64,000 bases of DNA from Choristoneura fumiferana (taxonomy: Eukaryota; Arthropoda; Insecta; Lepidoptera; Tortricidae), in assembly GCF_025370935.1 (NCBI RefSeq), contig NC_133472.1, positions 6,607,336-6,671,335 on the forward strand, read 5' to 3'. Shown piece by piece: positions 1-10,401 of the stretch; position 1 is the first letter of the stretch; each line of letters opens with the position of its first letter. The notes under the pieces were generated by a model. It was not told the origin of the DNA. It did no database searches and was given only the letters and a program-made list of their open reading frames with translations. Position numbers and translations under genes: made by a program.

Positions 1-658
1 TTGAGTATCTAAATTGGTTCACAGGTACTGCCCGTTCATTGGCAATGAATATCTTCACGCTTTAGTACCTTGTTGAGTTAAATATATTAAACGTGATCTT
101 TATTAGGTAGAGAAATGGCGAAAATCGTAGTATAACTGTTATTGTAGAGTGAATAGACTAAATTCCTAAAAATATATAAATGCAATATTTTAGAATACTA
201 ATAATTTACTCATGTCATTTATTTCGGCACAGTTGCATGCGTCATGATCACGAGACGACTCGACGAGCCGACGACGACGAATTTAATTCATAAAATATAT
301 AAATGAAAGAAAGAGAGAAAAATGATTTATTAACGGTCCCAACTGTACCATCACCAAACACAAAAAACAATAATACTTATATATTATTCGTATGGTGATG
401 ACACCAATTGTCACCAAAAAAGGGTCTCCACTCAGCAAAAATGGTTTGTCAGTTAGATTTTCGAAAAATATCGGTCACTAACTTGTTCCGTTGTGATATA
501 TTATTGCCGGGTAAAATTGTAGACACAATATTATAGCCGGGTAAAATTCCGTATGACGACACCATACATACACTTTTCAATGAGGATGACGTCATAGGCT
601 CCCACTCCCGAACTTTGACGTGTTTCATCTTTGTCATTTTTTTCATTGCCAAAGTCTA

Positions 659-797
659 AGGGCTGTTTCACCACCCATTGAATAATTTTAACTGACGGAT
701 AAATGTGATGCCGTCTCCGTCTATTCGAAAAAAATATACAGAGACGGCATCACATTTATCCGTCAAATAAATTTAATCAATGGATAGTGAAACAGGG
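659..797. repeat. Foldback MITE, family A (diverged copy)
   Basis: Inverted-repeat element. The left arm starts GGGCTGTTTCACCACCCATT and the right arm ends in TGGATAGTGAAACAGG. The arms share the core TGTGATGCCGTCTC / GAGACGGCATCACA around a short loop. It matches the perfect copy at 21611-21751 but the outer arm ends have drifted. No coding capacity. Confidence 0.85.
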
Positions 798-1331
798 GGC
801 AAGTCTTGTCAAACGGACTTCACACTAGAGCCAACAAGTCTGTCACCGAAACTCTCATTTCTAGAACCGAACTACTTAAGAAACACTTATGGCATTTAGA
901 ACTTAGAGACATTGAATCACGCTAATCGTCGCTAAATAAGTAAGTAAAGCAAGGTGCGAACGGTAATTATACACACGCTGAGAATGGCAACATCTGACAT
1001 CATTGCCACATGCATATTGTCATAACATAACGTCGTAACATAGCTTTGTTACTTAGCGGGGATTGGCGACAGTGTATAGTGACAGTCGAATGTATATTTG
1101 TTTCTGCGCAATATGGATTATTAAGGCAATATTTACATGTTGTTGTTTTTTTTAAATGGCTCTGTCCATCGGAGGACAATTATTCCAGTCTCCACTAGGT
1201 TTTACCGTTGTACGGAAGAGGTAATGGTGGATGAATGATGATAGCGCGATTCCAATATTTAGATATTTTCTGAAATAAATGGGTAAATGGATTGGGTGAT
1301 GGGTAAGATAGGTACTCCACTAAATTATGGC

Positions 1332-1749
1332 AATGAGAGCTATCGCATATGAATTCGCCACTAGAGGCGCTAGTGTAGCGTGAGGTCTCCGAAATGTCAA
1401 ATCTCATAGTTTTTGGGTGAGCTACGCGGGTTATTTATAATTAGAATAATTTTGTGAATATTTTGCAATGTCTGTAATTAATTATGGCAAATATGCGTTC
1501 CGGGGCAATGAATGTCTGTGTTTTGAGACAGTTTTGTCTTTCGGAAACCTTTGTCCTCCTTTTTTCCGAACAAGGGACTATGCAACACTGTGATGCTCGA
1601 TATTTATATGGTACGGTTTTAAGGTGTATTAAATATGATTTTTATCTAAACTTTGTTTCCACGCCCGTAATAACAGACTTTCAAACCATACTTAAAAACC
1701 TTACGCAACAGTGCGCCATCTAGTGAGACAAAAAACGATAGCCCTCATT
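1332..1749. mobile_element. Non-autonomous DNA element, family C (TIR AATGAGGGCTATCG)
   Basis: About 420 bp bounded by AATGAGAGCTATCG and CGATAGCCCTCATT, an imperfect terminal inverted repeat. Near-identical copies lie at 17999-18425, 26343-26758 and 32973-33398. All share internal landmarks: GGCGCTAGTGTAGCGTG near the left end and GCGCCATCTAG near the right. Reading frames inside are short and repeat in all copies, so they are not genes. Superfamily not assigned. Confidence 0.85.
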
Positions 1750-2318
1750 TCATAGACAAGCGTACACAGACTTCATCCTATGAGTACTTTATGTTTCGTC
1801 TTCTTTAATAATTGTCATAATCCTACTAACCTAACAATGATGCATGCGATAGGCTGTGATAACAATATACGTAACAAAGTTGTGTGTATTGTGCTGTGAG
1901 AATGTGCATGTTTGTTGCATGGTATGAAGTTTGGCGTGTCCATGTGGTGAAACAGGGCCTAAGCCTATTGTAGGGGGAATTTATTGAAGACAAATTCACC
2001 ACCAGATCTAGGTTCACACGAGCGATGTCGCTGGTAAAGGCTAGTTCACCGTAATAGGTCATTGGATTAAAGACACTATACCTATTAAATATAGGCCAGT
2101 GTAAGCTCGACCTAAGCACCTCGTCGCAATAACCACATTTTCTAAGGGGGTTTCCGACAAAGTCATTGTAAAAAAGTACTGGTGCGGTTCAGCTTACGGT
2201 GGTTTATTTATAATATTGGTTAAGTGGTCCATTATAGGCAATTGACTACCACAACCTTAATATAAGTAAGTACCTAGACTTAATATAAGTTGAGCTTTAA
2301 TACGAGCGGGGTAGAGAT

Positions 2319-2813
2319 TAAGGATGGGCCGAATATTCGTTTTATATTCGGTATTCGGCATATTCGGCAGCTTTACCGAATATTCGGCTAAATCACCGAA
2401 TGTTCGGCAATGTGGTACTTGAACTTTTTACTGTATTCAACTACGTATGCATTGAGTATTAAATGTGTTATTTTTAGGAGGTACAGTGAGGCTTTATGTT
2501 TTTGTTGGCACGGTAGCTTTATTTCGAATAACAGCAGCAGCAGATAAAAAAGATGGTTATTAATTAAAAACAAAATATAAATAGTATGTAGCTGTTTTTA
2601 GATTAAGCTATATGATCCTTACAATAAAATAATAAGTTAATATAATCAATCAGGTCTTTATTGTGAGAAATTAAGATTAAATCGCAACATTTCAAAAAAA
2701 AAATAATCTTATTTCTAGTTTCTACTTAGGTATCAATTATGCCGAATATTCGGTTCGGTAAAAGTTTTACCGAATATTCGTATTAAGTGAAACCCGTGCT
2801 CGGCCCATCTCTA
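2319..2813. mobile_element. hAT-type MITE rich in TTCGG palindromes, 8-bp TSD
   Basis: The element begins TAAGGATGGGCCGAA and ends GGCCCATCTCTA (imperfect terminal inverted repeats). It is flanked on both sides by GTAGAGAT (2311-2318 and 2814-2821), a perfect 8-bp target-site duplication typical of the hAT superfamily. Both ends carry clusters of CCGAATATTCGG-like palindromes around an AT-rich middle. A related copy is at 12194-12673. No transposase is present. Confidence 0.88.
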
Positions 2814-2976
2814 GTAGAGATATTTTTTCTACTACTTATATGTATAACATATAGATATATTTAGTTCAGGTTTCTTAGGTAAGTTTTCTTTGTCTTCTTC
2901 TTATTATTATTATTTTATTTAATTTAATCTGTACCCTTATAAATTAAATTCTATAAAACTACTTATAAACTAAAAC

Positions 2977-3004
2977 TATATATATAATATATATATATAT
3001 ATAT
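2977..3004. repeat. (AT)n microsatellite
   Basis: Near-perfect alternating TA run interrupted by one AAT. Confidence 0.9.
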
Positions 3005-3079
3005 GTTAAACGGGTTTTTACTAAATTCCTAGGAGGAAACCCGAAAAATTACAATGGTCATAATAAAACAACAGGGCCA

Positions 3080-3345
3080 ATTTCATGATTCTGCATCCAG
3101 ATGAGAATAAGACATTCTATCCCGATCCCGTGGGAATATCGGGATAAAAAGAACCCTGTGTTATTCCAGATCTCCAGCTATCTACACACCAAATTTCATT
3201 CAAATCCGTAAAGCCGTTTTAGCGTGAACTAGTAACAAACACACACACATATAACACACAATTAACACACAATTAACACACACACACATGTAACATTCTC
3301 ACAATTTTTCACATTTATGATATTAGTAGGAGTAACACTAGTTTG
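3080..3345 (-). mobile_element. Lep1-like Helitron fragment
   Basis: On the minus strand this contains the 5' Helitron motif CTAATATCATAAATGTG, an AC-rich stretch, then the common core (CCAAATTTCATTCAAATCC on +) and CGTGGGAATATCGGGATAAA on +. The CTAG 3' end is missing. It matches the complete copy at 57725-58281. Confidence 0.7.
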
Positions 3346-3450
3346 AGAAGAATTCGTACATTTTTACAAACTTTTTCATTTAATTAAAATGTATATTGTA
3401 TAAGGATAATAAAGGATTAACCAGATAACCCGTAGGGGGAGAATAGCCCT

Positions 3451-3505
3451 CGAGTGGCGACTATAAACACGAAGACGAGGAGTGGGCAGGCCACTAAACT
3501 AGAGT
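3451..3505 (+). pseudogene. Short LINE ORF2 relic
   Basis: CCTCGAGTGGCGACTATAAA and the following AAGACGAGGAGTGGGCAGGCC resemble the segment at 62567-62600, which lies in a LINE ORF2 C-terminus. Too short and diverged to translate. Confidence 0.45.
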
Positions 3506-3690
3506 TAAATTAACAGCAACCTTAAGCCGAGTTTAGACTAGCAAGAAAAATCGTGCAAGTTGCATTACATTACAATTTAATGCAACTTAGATGTCTAAAC
3601 TCTGCTTTAGGCTGGGTACAAAGTATGAGGAAAAAAATAATACTTATAAAGAGTGATTATTATGAACACGAATCACTATATATATATCAT

Positions 3691-3915
3691 CATCCCAGCC
3701 TATATACGTCCCACTGCTGGGCACAGGCCTCCTCTCAGAACAAGAGGGCTTGGGCCATAGTTCCCACGCGGGCCCAGTGCGGATTGGGAACTTCGCACGC
3801 ACCATGGAATCGCTTCGCAGGTTTGTGCAGGTTTCCTCACGATGTTTTCCTTCGCCGCAAAGCTCGTGGTCAATTTCAAATGTAATTCCGCACATGAATT
3901 TCGAAAAATTCAGAG
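3691..3915 (-). mobile_element. tRNA-derived SINE (SINE-1), head missing
   Basis: Reverse-complement match to the body of the full copy at 50964-51260, from the tail CCAGCCTATATACG (on +) to the region next to the tRNA-like head. Box A and box B are absent. The open frames across it are SINE sequence, not genes. Confidence 0.85.
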
Positions 3916-3957
3916 ACACAAATCAGTAGTAAAACAAAAAAAATGTGAGTCAATATG

Positions 3958-4182
3958 GACCCCGCAAAAAGAGGGTTATATCCGTGTCATTGATGCCAAT
4001 GTCTGTCCGTGGCATCTAAGCTCTAAAACGGATGGACTGATTACGATGCCATTTTTTCGCATGAAAGCTAGTTTCCTTGCGGTGTTTCTTAGGCATATTT
4101 CATCAAAATCTTAATAATCAAAATCAAATTCAAGATATTGAATTTTGAAGTGACAAATCGTGCGTTTTGTTTGTTGGTTCCA
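3958..4182 (-). repeat. Family D repeat, diverged
   Basis: Minus-strand copy of a roughly 240-bp interspersed repeat. It retains GCAAAAAGAGGG near one end, TTAGGCATATTTCATCAAAATC in the middle and AATTTTGAAGTGACAAA near the other. Better copies are at 8450-8690, 42490-42720, 52823-53082 and 61762-61995. Confidence 0.7.
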
Positions 4183-4656
4183 TAGTTTATTTACTGGTGT
4201 GCAAAGTTTCACGTCAGTTTCATGAACGAAAAGTGTGTTTAGCATAGGGTACTTACTATAGTCCACAATTACCCAAAAAAGTCGTTGATCGCGTGACGGG
4301 TTAAAACCAAAAGGTTGAAAACTCCTGTAATAGGGTATCAAAGGCCTCCTGAATGCCTTTCAAGTGGCTGGTACCTAGCCCATGGGCCAGTGATCGGAAA
4401 TCCGTATTAACAATAATACTGTTACTAATACCCTTGCAACGTTCTGTCTTTGTCGGCTTATACTTTTAACGACGTAGAGCCCAAAATGGACGGAACAGTT
4501 TTCCTTACTAATACATAATACACTTCTCCTACTGTTCATTTATTTGTTTCCTACGTTTTGTTTTGTTATACAGGATTTCTTTTGCCATTTTCATTTAAGC
4601 AACAATAAGCAACCTGAGATATGTATGCATAGGAAAAATTCGTGTCTAGATTCCTG

Positions 4657-4855
4657 TCCAGCGGTGGTGTAGGGGTTATAGCACGCAGCACGGATTGCTG
4701 AGGACCTAGGTTCGATTCCCAGCGCTGGTCTCTTTTTCTGGCTTTTCTGTGCATCCATGCCTCAGTTTGTATTTTCGATATGGTTTCACGGGATACCCGT
4801 AAAAGTAACAAATTTGGAGTTGAAATAAAAAATACAAAAAGACTCCAAAAAACCA
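4657..4855 (+). mobile_element. tRNA-derived SINE (SINE-2)
   Basis: Begins with a tRNA-like head: a box A-like segment (GGTGGTGTAGGGGTTATAGC) and a box B (GGTTCGATTCC at about 4709), the RNA polymerase III promoter parts. A non-tRNA body and A-rich end follow. It is not an intact tRNA: no cloverleaf pairing of the 3' half was found and the unit continues past the head. Confidence 0.7.
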
Positions 4856-5220
4856 ATCATAATTTTCATTTAAATTGTTTAAAAGTCTGTTGTTAGTTAT
4901 TTTCGTGTGTTTTATTTTCTTTGTAAACTAAATGAGCGATCGCGTTATTTACGCTACGAGTTGTGGCAGAATGCTGTTTATGTAAAAGACAAAAGCGGGT
5001 AAAGTTTTAGCTGCTATGAACTCGTACCCAAAAAGGGGCGAAGTTAGTCAATTCTGCATTTCCGCAATAAAAGCGTAAAATACTAAAATAAAACCTAAAA
5101 CTAAAACAAATTACTCAAAGAGTACCCCTTTGGCGTATGTTGCTACTGAAGTGTTAATATCTAGTGTTGAATATCGATAGTCAAGAATCGAGAGAATAGG
5201 TGTAACATTGAGACATTTCA

Positions 5221-5821
5221 TCCTACTAATATTATAATACGGTATTTGACTATTTTCTATATGTTTTATAAATTAAAACTACACAATGCCTGTTATCGAA
5301 TAGAAAAACAATTTTTAAGCTACCTTTACATATAACAAGGTTATAAAGGTTTGAAATTCAAGATTAGACAGAGAAAGACATACTGGCATGTGACGTCACA
5401 CGCCAGTACCGCCATACTTGCTGCATAGAGGCATAGAGAAAAGCGTTTGAGAAAGACACAGGTATATAGATTTTTCAAAAAATCCCTATAAATCCAATTT
5501 TCAACCGATTTAAATTTTCTGTATATCTATATTTTCATAATAATATTAAGATATGGCAAAATCAGGAGTTGTCAAATACCGTATTGCGAAAGTTTGTGTG
5601 TGTGTGTAATCGTGTGTGTATGTTTGTTACTCCATCACGCTAAAACGGCTGGACGGACTTGGTATGTATATAGCTGGACATCTGGAATAAAACATAGGCT
5701 ACTTTTTATTCCGGTTTAATTTTTTTCGAGAATTCCCACGGGATTTTTTTAAAGTTCCGAAATTTTAATTTAGCTGCGGGATCTAATGCTTTACGTGTGC
5801 GAAGCCGCGGGGACACACTAG
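5221..5821 (+). mobile_element. Lep1-like Helitron split by a TIR element
   Basis: Starts A|TCCTACTAATATTATAA and ends GCGAAGCCGCGGGGACACACTAG|T. Insertion between A and T, a 5' TC and a 3' CTAG are non-autonomous Helitron hallmarks. The 5' end motif and the rest (GCGAAAGTTTGTGTGTG onward) are separated by the 350-bp family E element at 5236-5585. Removing that element restores the usual Lep1 5' region. Confidence 0.85.
5236..5585. mobile_element. TIR element, family E, nested in a Helitron
   Basis: Bounded by AATACGGTATTTGAC and GTCAAATACCGTATT, a perfect 15-bp inverted repeat. Contains TGGCATGTGACGTCACACGCCA-like sequence with a TGACGTCA palindrome. Other copies: 10019-10165 (truncated), 37727-37996 and 62146-62474 (opposite orientation). 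No coding capacity. Exact target duplication unclear; TA or TAA is possible. Confidence 0.85.
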
Positions 5822-6247
5822 TTTTAAAATAAACGTTCCCCAATTATAATAAAGAAATCTGGAATAAGGGCTTTAAGTGTTGTTGTTTCTTAACGTTTTT
5901 ACAGGTGTCAATCTTTTTTTACAGTTAGTAAAATTCACTCAATGTTTGTACGTACGCATCATTATAAATAAAATTTGCGCTTTTACACAGAAACGCAATT
6001 AATTCTTTGTGATAAAATAAAGGAAACAGCAAATTAATGCAAGAAAACTTATTTTACATTATAATTAAAGTATAACATGTAGAAGACGAGAGAGTGCCTA
6101 ACTACTTGTTTCTGGCTTAAATGCGTGCCAACGCACATTGCCATTAATATTATCTCAGGCGTCCATACTTTCAACACTTTGTTTCATTATATCCTGGCTT
6201 TTGAAGCACAGAAAAATATAACATCATTAGATCTATAGTGCTTTATA

Positions 6248-6576
6248 TAGGGCTGCCATCCGTCCGGGTTTCCCCGGATTTGTCCTAGTTTAGAGGGCGT
6301 CCGGGGAGCGTCCGGGCAGGGCTTCATTTGTAGTCCGGGTTTAAAAATATTTTTAATTTTTAGACCAATGCAATTAGAATTTTTTAAAGAATTAATTTCT
6401 AGCAAGCTGTAAATCGTTTTATAACGATCTTATTTGATTGGCCTATATTTTATTATACCTACTGACCAAGTTTAACAAAAACCTAAGCCTGTTGACATGT
6501 CCGGGTTTCGGGCTCCAAAATCCGGGTTTTTCACGCGTCTTGTCCTGGTAGCTAAATTTTAGAGATGGCAGCCCTA
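6248..6576. mobile_element. hAT-type MITE with 8-bp TSD, CCGGGT-rich
   Basis: Terminal inverted repeats TAGGGCTGCCATCC and GAGATGGCAGCCCTA. Flanked by GCTTTATA on both sides (6240-6247 and 6577-6584), a perfect 8-bp duplication as expected for hAT. TCCGGGTTT motifs repeat inward from each end. Related to 58737-59032. Confidence 0.88.
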
Positions 6577-6699
6577 GCTTTATAATACTGACTTGATTAT
6601 TATTAAATTTCCATAGGAATATCCAAGAATTTATCGTGACTTATTATATATAATACATGCGCGCCAAAATTCATGCCTCTAATTTAGCAGTTGAAATTT

Positions 6700-6825
6700 T
6701 GGGATTTTATCGAAAATCGGGATAAAAAGCAGCCTATGTGTTATTCTAGCCATTGCAGCATGAGATAATAACAAACATACCTACACACATACTCACAAAC
6801 TTTCGCACTTATAATATTAATAGAA
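6700..6825 (-). mobile_element. Lep1-like Helitron 5' fragment
   Basis: On + it reads from CGGGATAAAAAGCAGCCTATGTG to TTTCGCACTTATAATATTAATAG, the reverse complement of a Helitron 5' end and part of its core. The 3' end is missing. Confidence 0.65.
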
Positions 6826-7260
6826 TTATATAACCTCGAAAAGTCAATTTAGCCCGATTATTGGTTTATGCGAACGAAACCGCATGTAAAAGTTAGTCTT
6901 AAACCTAATCGTGTGATAAATTGCTACATTTTGCAATACTATTCCGAGTTACGATTGAATTAATCGGGAATAAAGTCTGAGAGCACTCAGAAACAGAAAT
7001 ATTCCGAAAGGCGTAACTCCATTTCCATTGCACTTTTAATCTAATCTTCACGAGCATAGCATTAAAGTCTAAATTTAAATACCGACAATGGTGAATACGT
7101 CCTTTGAATAACGCCTGAAATTGGGTAAAGTAAGTTGGAAATTGGAATAAGTGCATTGGAACGATGCCAAAGCCGAAGATTGCCGAAGTCGCCCGAGCGC
7201 TCCCGAATACCGAAATTTGAAGACATTTTCCGAACAAATTCAATTGTCTGTTCAGTAGCT

Positions 7261-7530
7261 GACTGCCATTTTTTATAAGCTTTTTTTTTTATTCCACCTG
7301 TTTCTTTATTTATTTCTTTGTTTGTTTGGGTCAAATCTTGGAAGCTAAATTTGACCCACTTCCAGTTTAGTCCGATCGACTTGAAATTTGGCATACTTAT
7401 GTAAATTTGGTGACAATACAATAATCTGGTAGTGACAGCTTGATAGTCTTGCCAGGATCGTCTCCGCAGGAGGGAACTCCCCAATGGTTAATAGTATACT
7501 TACCGACTTGAAATTTGGTACGGATATGTA
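7261..7530 (-). repeat. Family F repeat (TTTGACCCAAACAAAC type)
   Basis: On the minus strand it holds the core 'AAATTTCAAGTCGATCGGAC ... GAAGTGGGTCAAATTTAGC ... AAGATTTGACCCAAACAAAC'. Part of the core recurs at 7502-7520. Related pieces occur at 19985-20065 and 61615-61690. The 140-residue minus-strand open frame here is repeat sequence, not a gene. Confidence 0.6.
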
Positions 7531-8297
7531 GTTTAGATGAAAATGCTAGTACAGTCTACAAAAAGTACAGTAAAGCAAAAAAAGCTTGTATTTTTTTTTA
7601 TAACCCATTTATTTATTTGGTTGATAACCTTTGACCTTTTAATCTGTGCCTGCAGTTGTTGGTTATTAAATTCTGGTACCTATTCATAAACACTTATACC
7701 AACTTTAATTTAGACATATTCAGAACCAGGAACTATATTTTGCACTTTCTTGTTACTTAAAAAAATAAAAATATATCAATATATTTATTCAGTAAATAGG
7801 TAAAGAGCTGTTTTACATGGCACTTTTTACACACCAGCTCCTTTGGAGAGACCATCATTGCCAAGAATGCCGTAAGAAACTTGGGAGAAAGTCATTTTTT
7901 CAAAACTGTTGTACCTAACACGAAAATTGAGCTGCCTTAAAACTAAAATGTAGGTAAGTATATAAATAACTTGTTCTCTTTCCCGCGAATTACGGAAAAT
8001 ATCTTCTTCCCTCTTGACTCTCAAGTAGGTACCTAATGTCTGCCAAATTTAAAGTTTCTACCTTTAGCGATATAAGTGTGTACAATATTATAATCAGACC
8101 TGTCTAAACTGGTTGTGATCAAATTCCCTCTCAGTTTTAATCACTCAAAGTTGTTTTTGAATTTCAAAATGAAACCAAGCGGCATCAAGTTTCTTGCTTA
8201 AAAGTTCTTAATGAATCTCTAAAAGTAGTTCCGTGGACTACTATATTTAGGTACCTATTTTTTATTTATTCAAGCAAGTAATCAGGGAAGATAAATG

Positions 8298-8440
8298 ATG
8301 CTTTTCAACCCCCCCCCTGCAAAAAAGGAGGGTAAGTTATACCCCAATATCGGTTTGTGTTTTCTGTCTCTGTGCCATCTTAGCTCTTAGTAGCGGTTAT
8401 TTTTACGTGAAAGCGAGTTTTCCTGTGGTAGTATGAATAA
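8298..8440 (-). repeat. Family D repeat, partial, minus orientation
   Basis: Begins ACCCCCCCCCTGCAAAAAAG on + and carries the family D core in reverse. It lies tail to head with the better + copy at 8450-8690, so two copies face each other. Confidence 0.6.
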
Positions 8441-8449
8441 GCTTTACGT

Positions 8450-8690
8450 CATTATAACCTAACCAACACAAAGTTGGAAAACCCCCGACTTTGTGACTTC
8501 AAAGTTCAATATCTCAAAAACAGCGGAACCGATTTTGATGAAACATGTCTATGAACAATCGCTAGAAGACTTACTTTCAAATAAAAAATACCGCATTCAA
8601 ATCGGTTCACCCGTTTAAGAGCTACGGTGCCACAGACAGGCACACAGATACACAGACACACAGCGGTCAAACTTATAATATAATAGGGAA
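8450..8690 (+). repeat. Family D repeat
   Basis: Runs from ATAACCTAACCAACACAAAG through AACCCCCGAC, ATCTCAAAAACAGCGGAACC and GGTTCACCCGTTTAAGAGC to a (CAGACA)-rich stretch and GCGGTCAAACTTATAA. Complete copies carry AACCCCCGAC near one end and GTCGGGGGTT at the other, a short terminal inversion. Common interspersed repeat, class not settled. Confidence 0.75.
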
Positions 8691-8964
8691 TATTACTGCA
8701 GTTTTCTGCCGTCAGAGTGCAGCACTAGCACAAAACCGTAAACGTATGAATAGTAATAAAACATTATTCGTAGCCGTAAACCGTTTCTTGAGTATCTTAA
8801 ATGAAATAATATCATATTATTTCAATAAAATTTTGGGAAATATAGCTCTATCGTTATTCTATAAAATGTAGTAATACTCTTTGGTCATGACCTGTCATGG
8901 CGACCAAAATTCAAAGAGAACTGACGTTTGTCATGAAGGTTTGCGATAGTGTCGCCCCCTGCAC

Positions 8965-9187
8965 ACGCGGGCCCAGTGCGGATTGGGAACTTCACACACA
9001 CCATTGAATTGCTTCGCAGGTTTGTGCAGGTTTCCTCATGATGTTTTCCTTCACCACAAAGCTCGTGGTAAATTTCGAATGTAACTCCGCACATGAATTT
9101 CGAAAAACTCAGAGGTGCGAGCCGGGGTTTGAACCCACGACCCTCTGCTTGAGAGGCGACAGGTCAAATCACTAGGCCACCACGGCT
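8965..9187 (-). mobile_element. tRNA-derived SINE (SINE-1) with head
   Basis: Reverse-complement copy including the tRNA-like head. On minus it reads AGCCGTGGTGGCCTAGTG (box A area) and GGGTTCAAACC (box B). The distal tail with GGCCTGTGCCCAGCAGTGG is missing. Confidence 0.85.
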
Positions 9188-9767
9188 TGGATTATGATTA
9201 TGAACTAAAAAGTCTATTGTCAAAGTGTGTTAAATTAACGACGCTTTGCTTTCACCTATTACTTTAAATTGGAGTAAGGAGTAAGGAGGGGGGAGGGGAC
9301 TCGAGCCAATAAAGATTCTGATGGTATTTTGTTTGAGGGAGTTTTCGGCGGTGAACAATCGATCTAGCTTGGTCTTCTTTCTGGTAAAACTCGTTTTCGA
9401 GCTAATATTAACCCTCAATGAAGTTCAATCGCCTTGGTAAAAACCTGAAATTTTCACAAAACACTTGCATTTAAACGCTAAAAGAATTAAATGTAAAAAA
9501 TCTTTTAGTATGTTTTTAATAGAAAAACTAAAAACTGTAAGAAGCAAAAGCCGGTTAGTACAGATTTAATATCAATGTCACGCTTGTTTTTAGATCAACG
9601 AAAGCCTCAGAGCGCGAGTGCGCCGACCACTGTCCTTTTCCAGACCGCCCGATATAACATTAATAGAAGGGACCTCATCCAGACGCATTGGTCAAAAGAT
9701 CTCTCCTTAGCCACATAAAAGCGAACTGTCACAGACTCCATTCATCGCAGCTTTGAGTCAGCTCGCT

Positions 9768-10019
9768 CTAAATTGGATTAAATTGGACACGACAATCAGG
9801 TCCCGCATAGCTAACAATAAGAGGCGTTTGAAGACCCAATTCTTGGGCCTTAGCTGCCGTCACCTGATACGGATGAGTCAATTTAAGGTGTAAGACTGTT
9901 TCTTGACGCTCGTTCTCTTCAGACGGTTCTGGCAGTAAATTACCGCTGCAGTCGTCTAACGACTCAGCGTATGAGTCAGCGGCCGTTTCGTTTTTGCGGG
10001 GCGGGGACACACTTCCAAA
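9768..10019 (-). CDS. Coding-like fragment cut by a TIR element (unrecognised)
   Basis: A minus-strand frame of about 80 codons ends at TAG (9768-9770). Its composition is protein-like: an acidic Ser/Glu-rich start (ESLDDCSGN, EPSEENERQE) and then a mixed segment with LKLTHPYQVTAAKAQELG, SYAGPDCRVQFNP. It is less AT-biased than its surroundings. There is no ATG: the first apparent start is GTG, and upstream the frame runs straight into the TIR of a family E element (GTCAAATACCGTATT), so the 5' part is lost or separated. No acceptor with a pyrimidine tract is visible at the junction. It could be the last exon of a broken gene or the C-terminus of an old retroelement ORF; downstream sequence (9600-9760, minus) might be LTR-like but no repeat partner is present. 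Function unknown; chance ORF not excluded. Confidence 0.35.
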   Translation of the reverse strand, partial: FGSVSPPRKNETAADSYAESLDDCSGNLLPEPSEENERQETVLHLKLTHPYQVTAAKAQELGLQTPLIVSYAGPDCRVQFNPI

Positions 10020-10165
10020 ATACGGTATTTGACAACTCCTGAATTTGCCATATCTTAATATTATTATGAAAATATAGATGTACTGACATTTTTTAGCGAA
10101 GAGAAAACTTAAATCGGTTGAAAATTGGATTTATAGTGATTTTTTGAAAAATCTATATACCTTTT
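10019..10165. mobile_element. TIR element family E, truncated
   Basis: Keeps one TIR (ATACGGTATTTGAC) and about 130 bp of the interior up to AAAATCTATATACC, then stops at a T-run followed by SINE-4. Same orientation as 62146-62474. Confidence 0.8.
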
Positions 10166-10170
10166 TTTTT

Positions 10171-10396
10171 ATTCGACTGGATGGCAAACGAGCAAGTGGG
10201 TCTCCTGATGTTAAGAGATCACCACCGCCCATAAACATCTGCAACACCAGGGGGTATTGCAGATGCGTTGCCAACCTAGAGGCCTAAGATGCGATACCTC
10301 ACGTGCCAGTAATTTCACCGGCTGTCTTACTCCCCACGCCGAAACACAACAGTGCAAGCACTGCACCTTGCACAAGGTCCTACCACCTGCAAAACG
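10171..10396 (+). mobile_element. SINE-4-like retroposon
   Basis: Starts ATTCGACTGGATGGCAAACG and includes GGGTCTCCTGATGTTAAGAG, GCAGATGCGTTGCCAACC and AGGTCCTACCACCTGCAAAA. It matches 38318-38600 in reverse with an internal deletion of roughly 60 bp. A poly-T lies at its left edge. Overlapping frames on both strands are not genes. Confidence 0.75.
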
Positions 10397-10401
10397 TTTA
10401 G

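Larger units (their letters stand above)
1..5220. other. Unassigned sequence between repeats, 1-5 kb
   Basis: Stretches 1-658, 798-1331, 1750-2318, 4183-4656 and 4856-5220 are AT-rich with no gene-like frame, splice-supported exon or classified repeat. Small features: short hairpins near 310-420, and GTAACATAGCTTTGTTAC at about 1037. Confidence 0.6.

Noticed and set aside
7062..7484. Minus-strand frame of 140 codons
   Set aside because: Overlaps family F repeat sequence also found at about 20.0 and 61.6 kb; no domain and no splice support.
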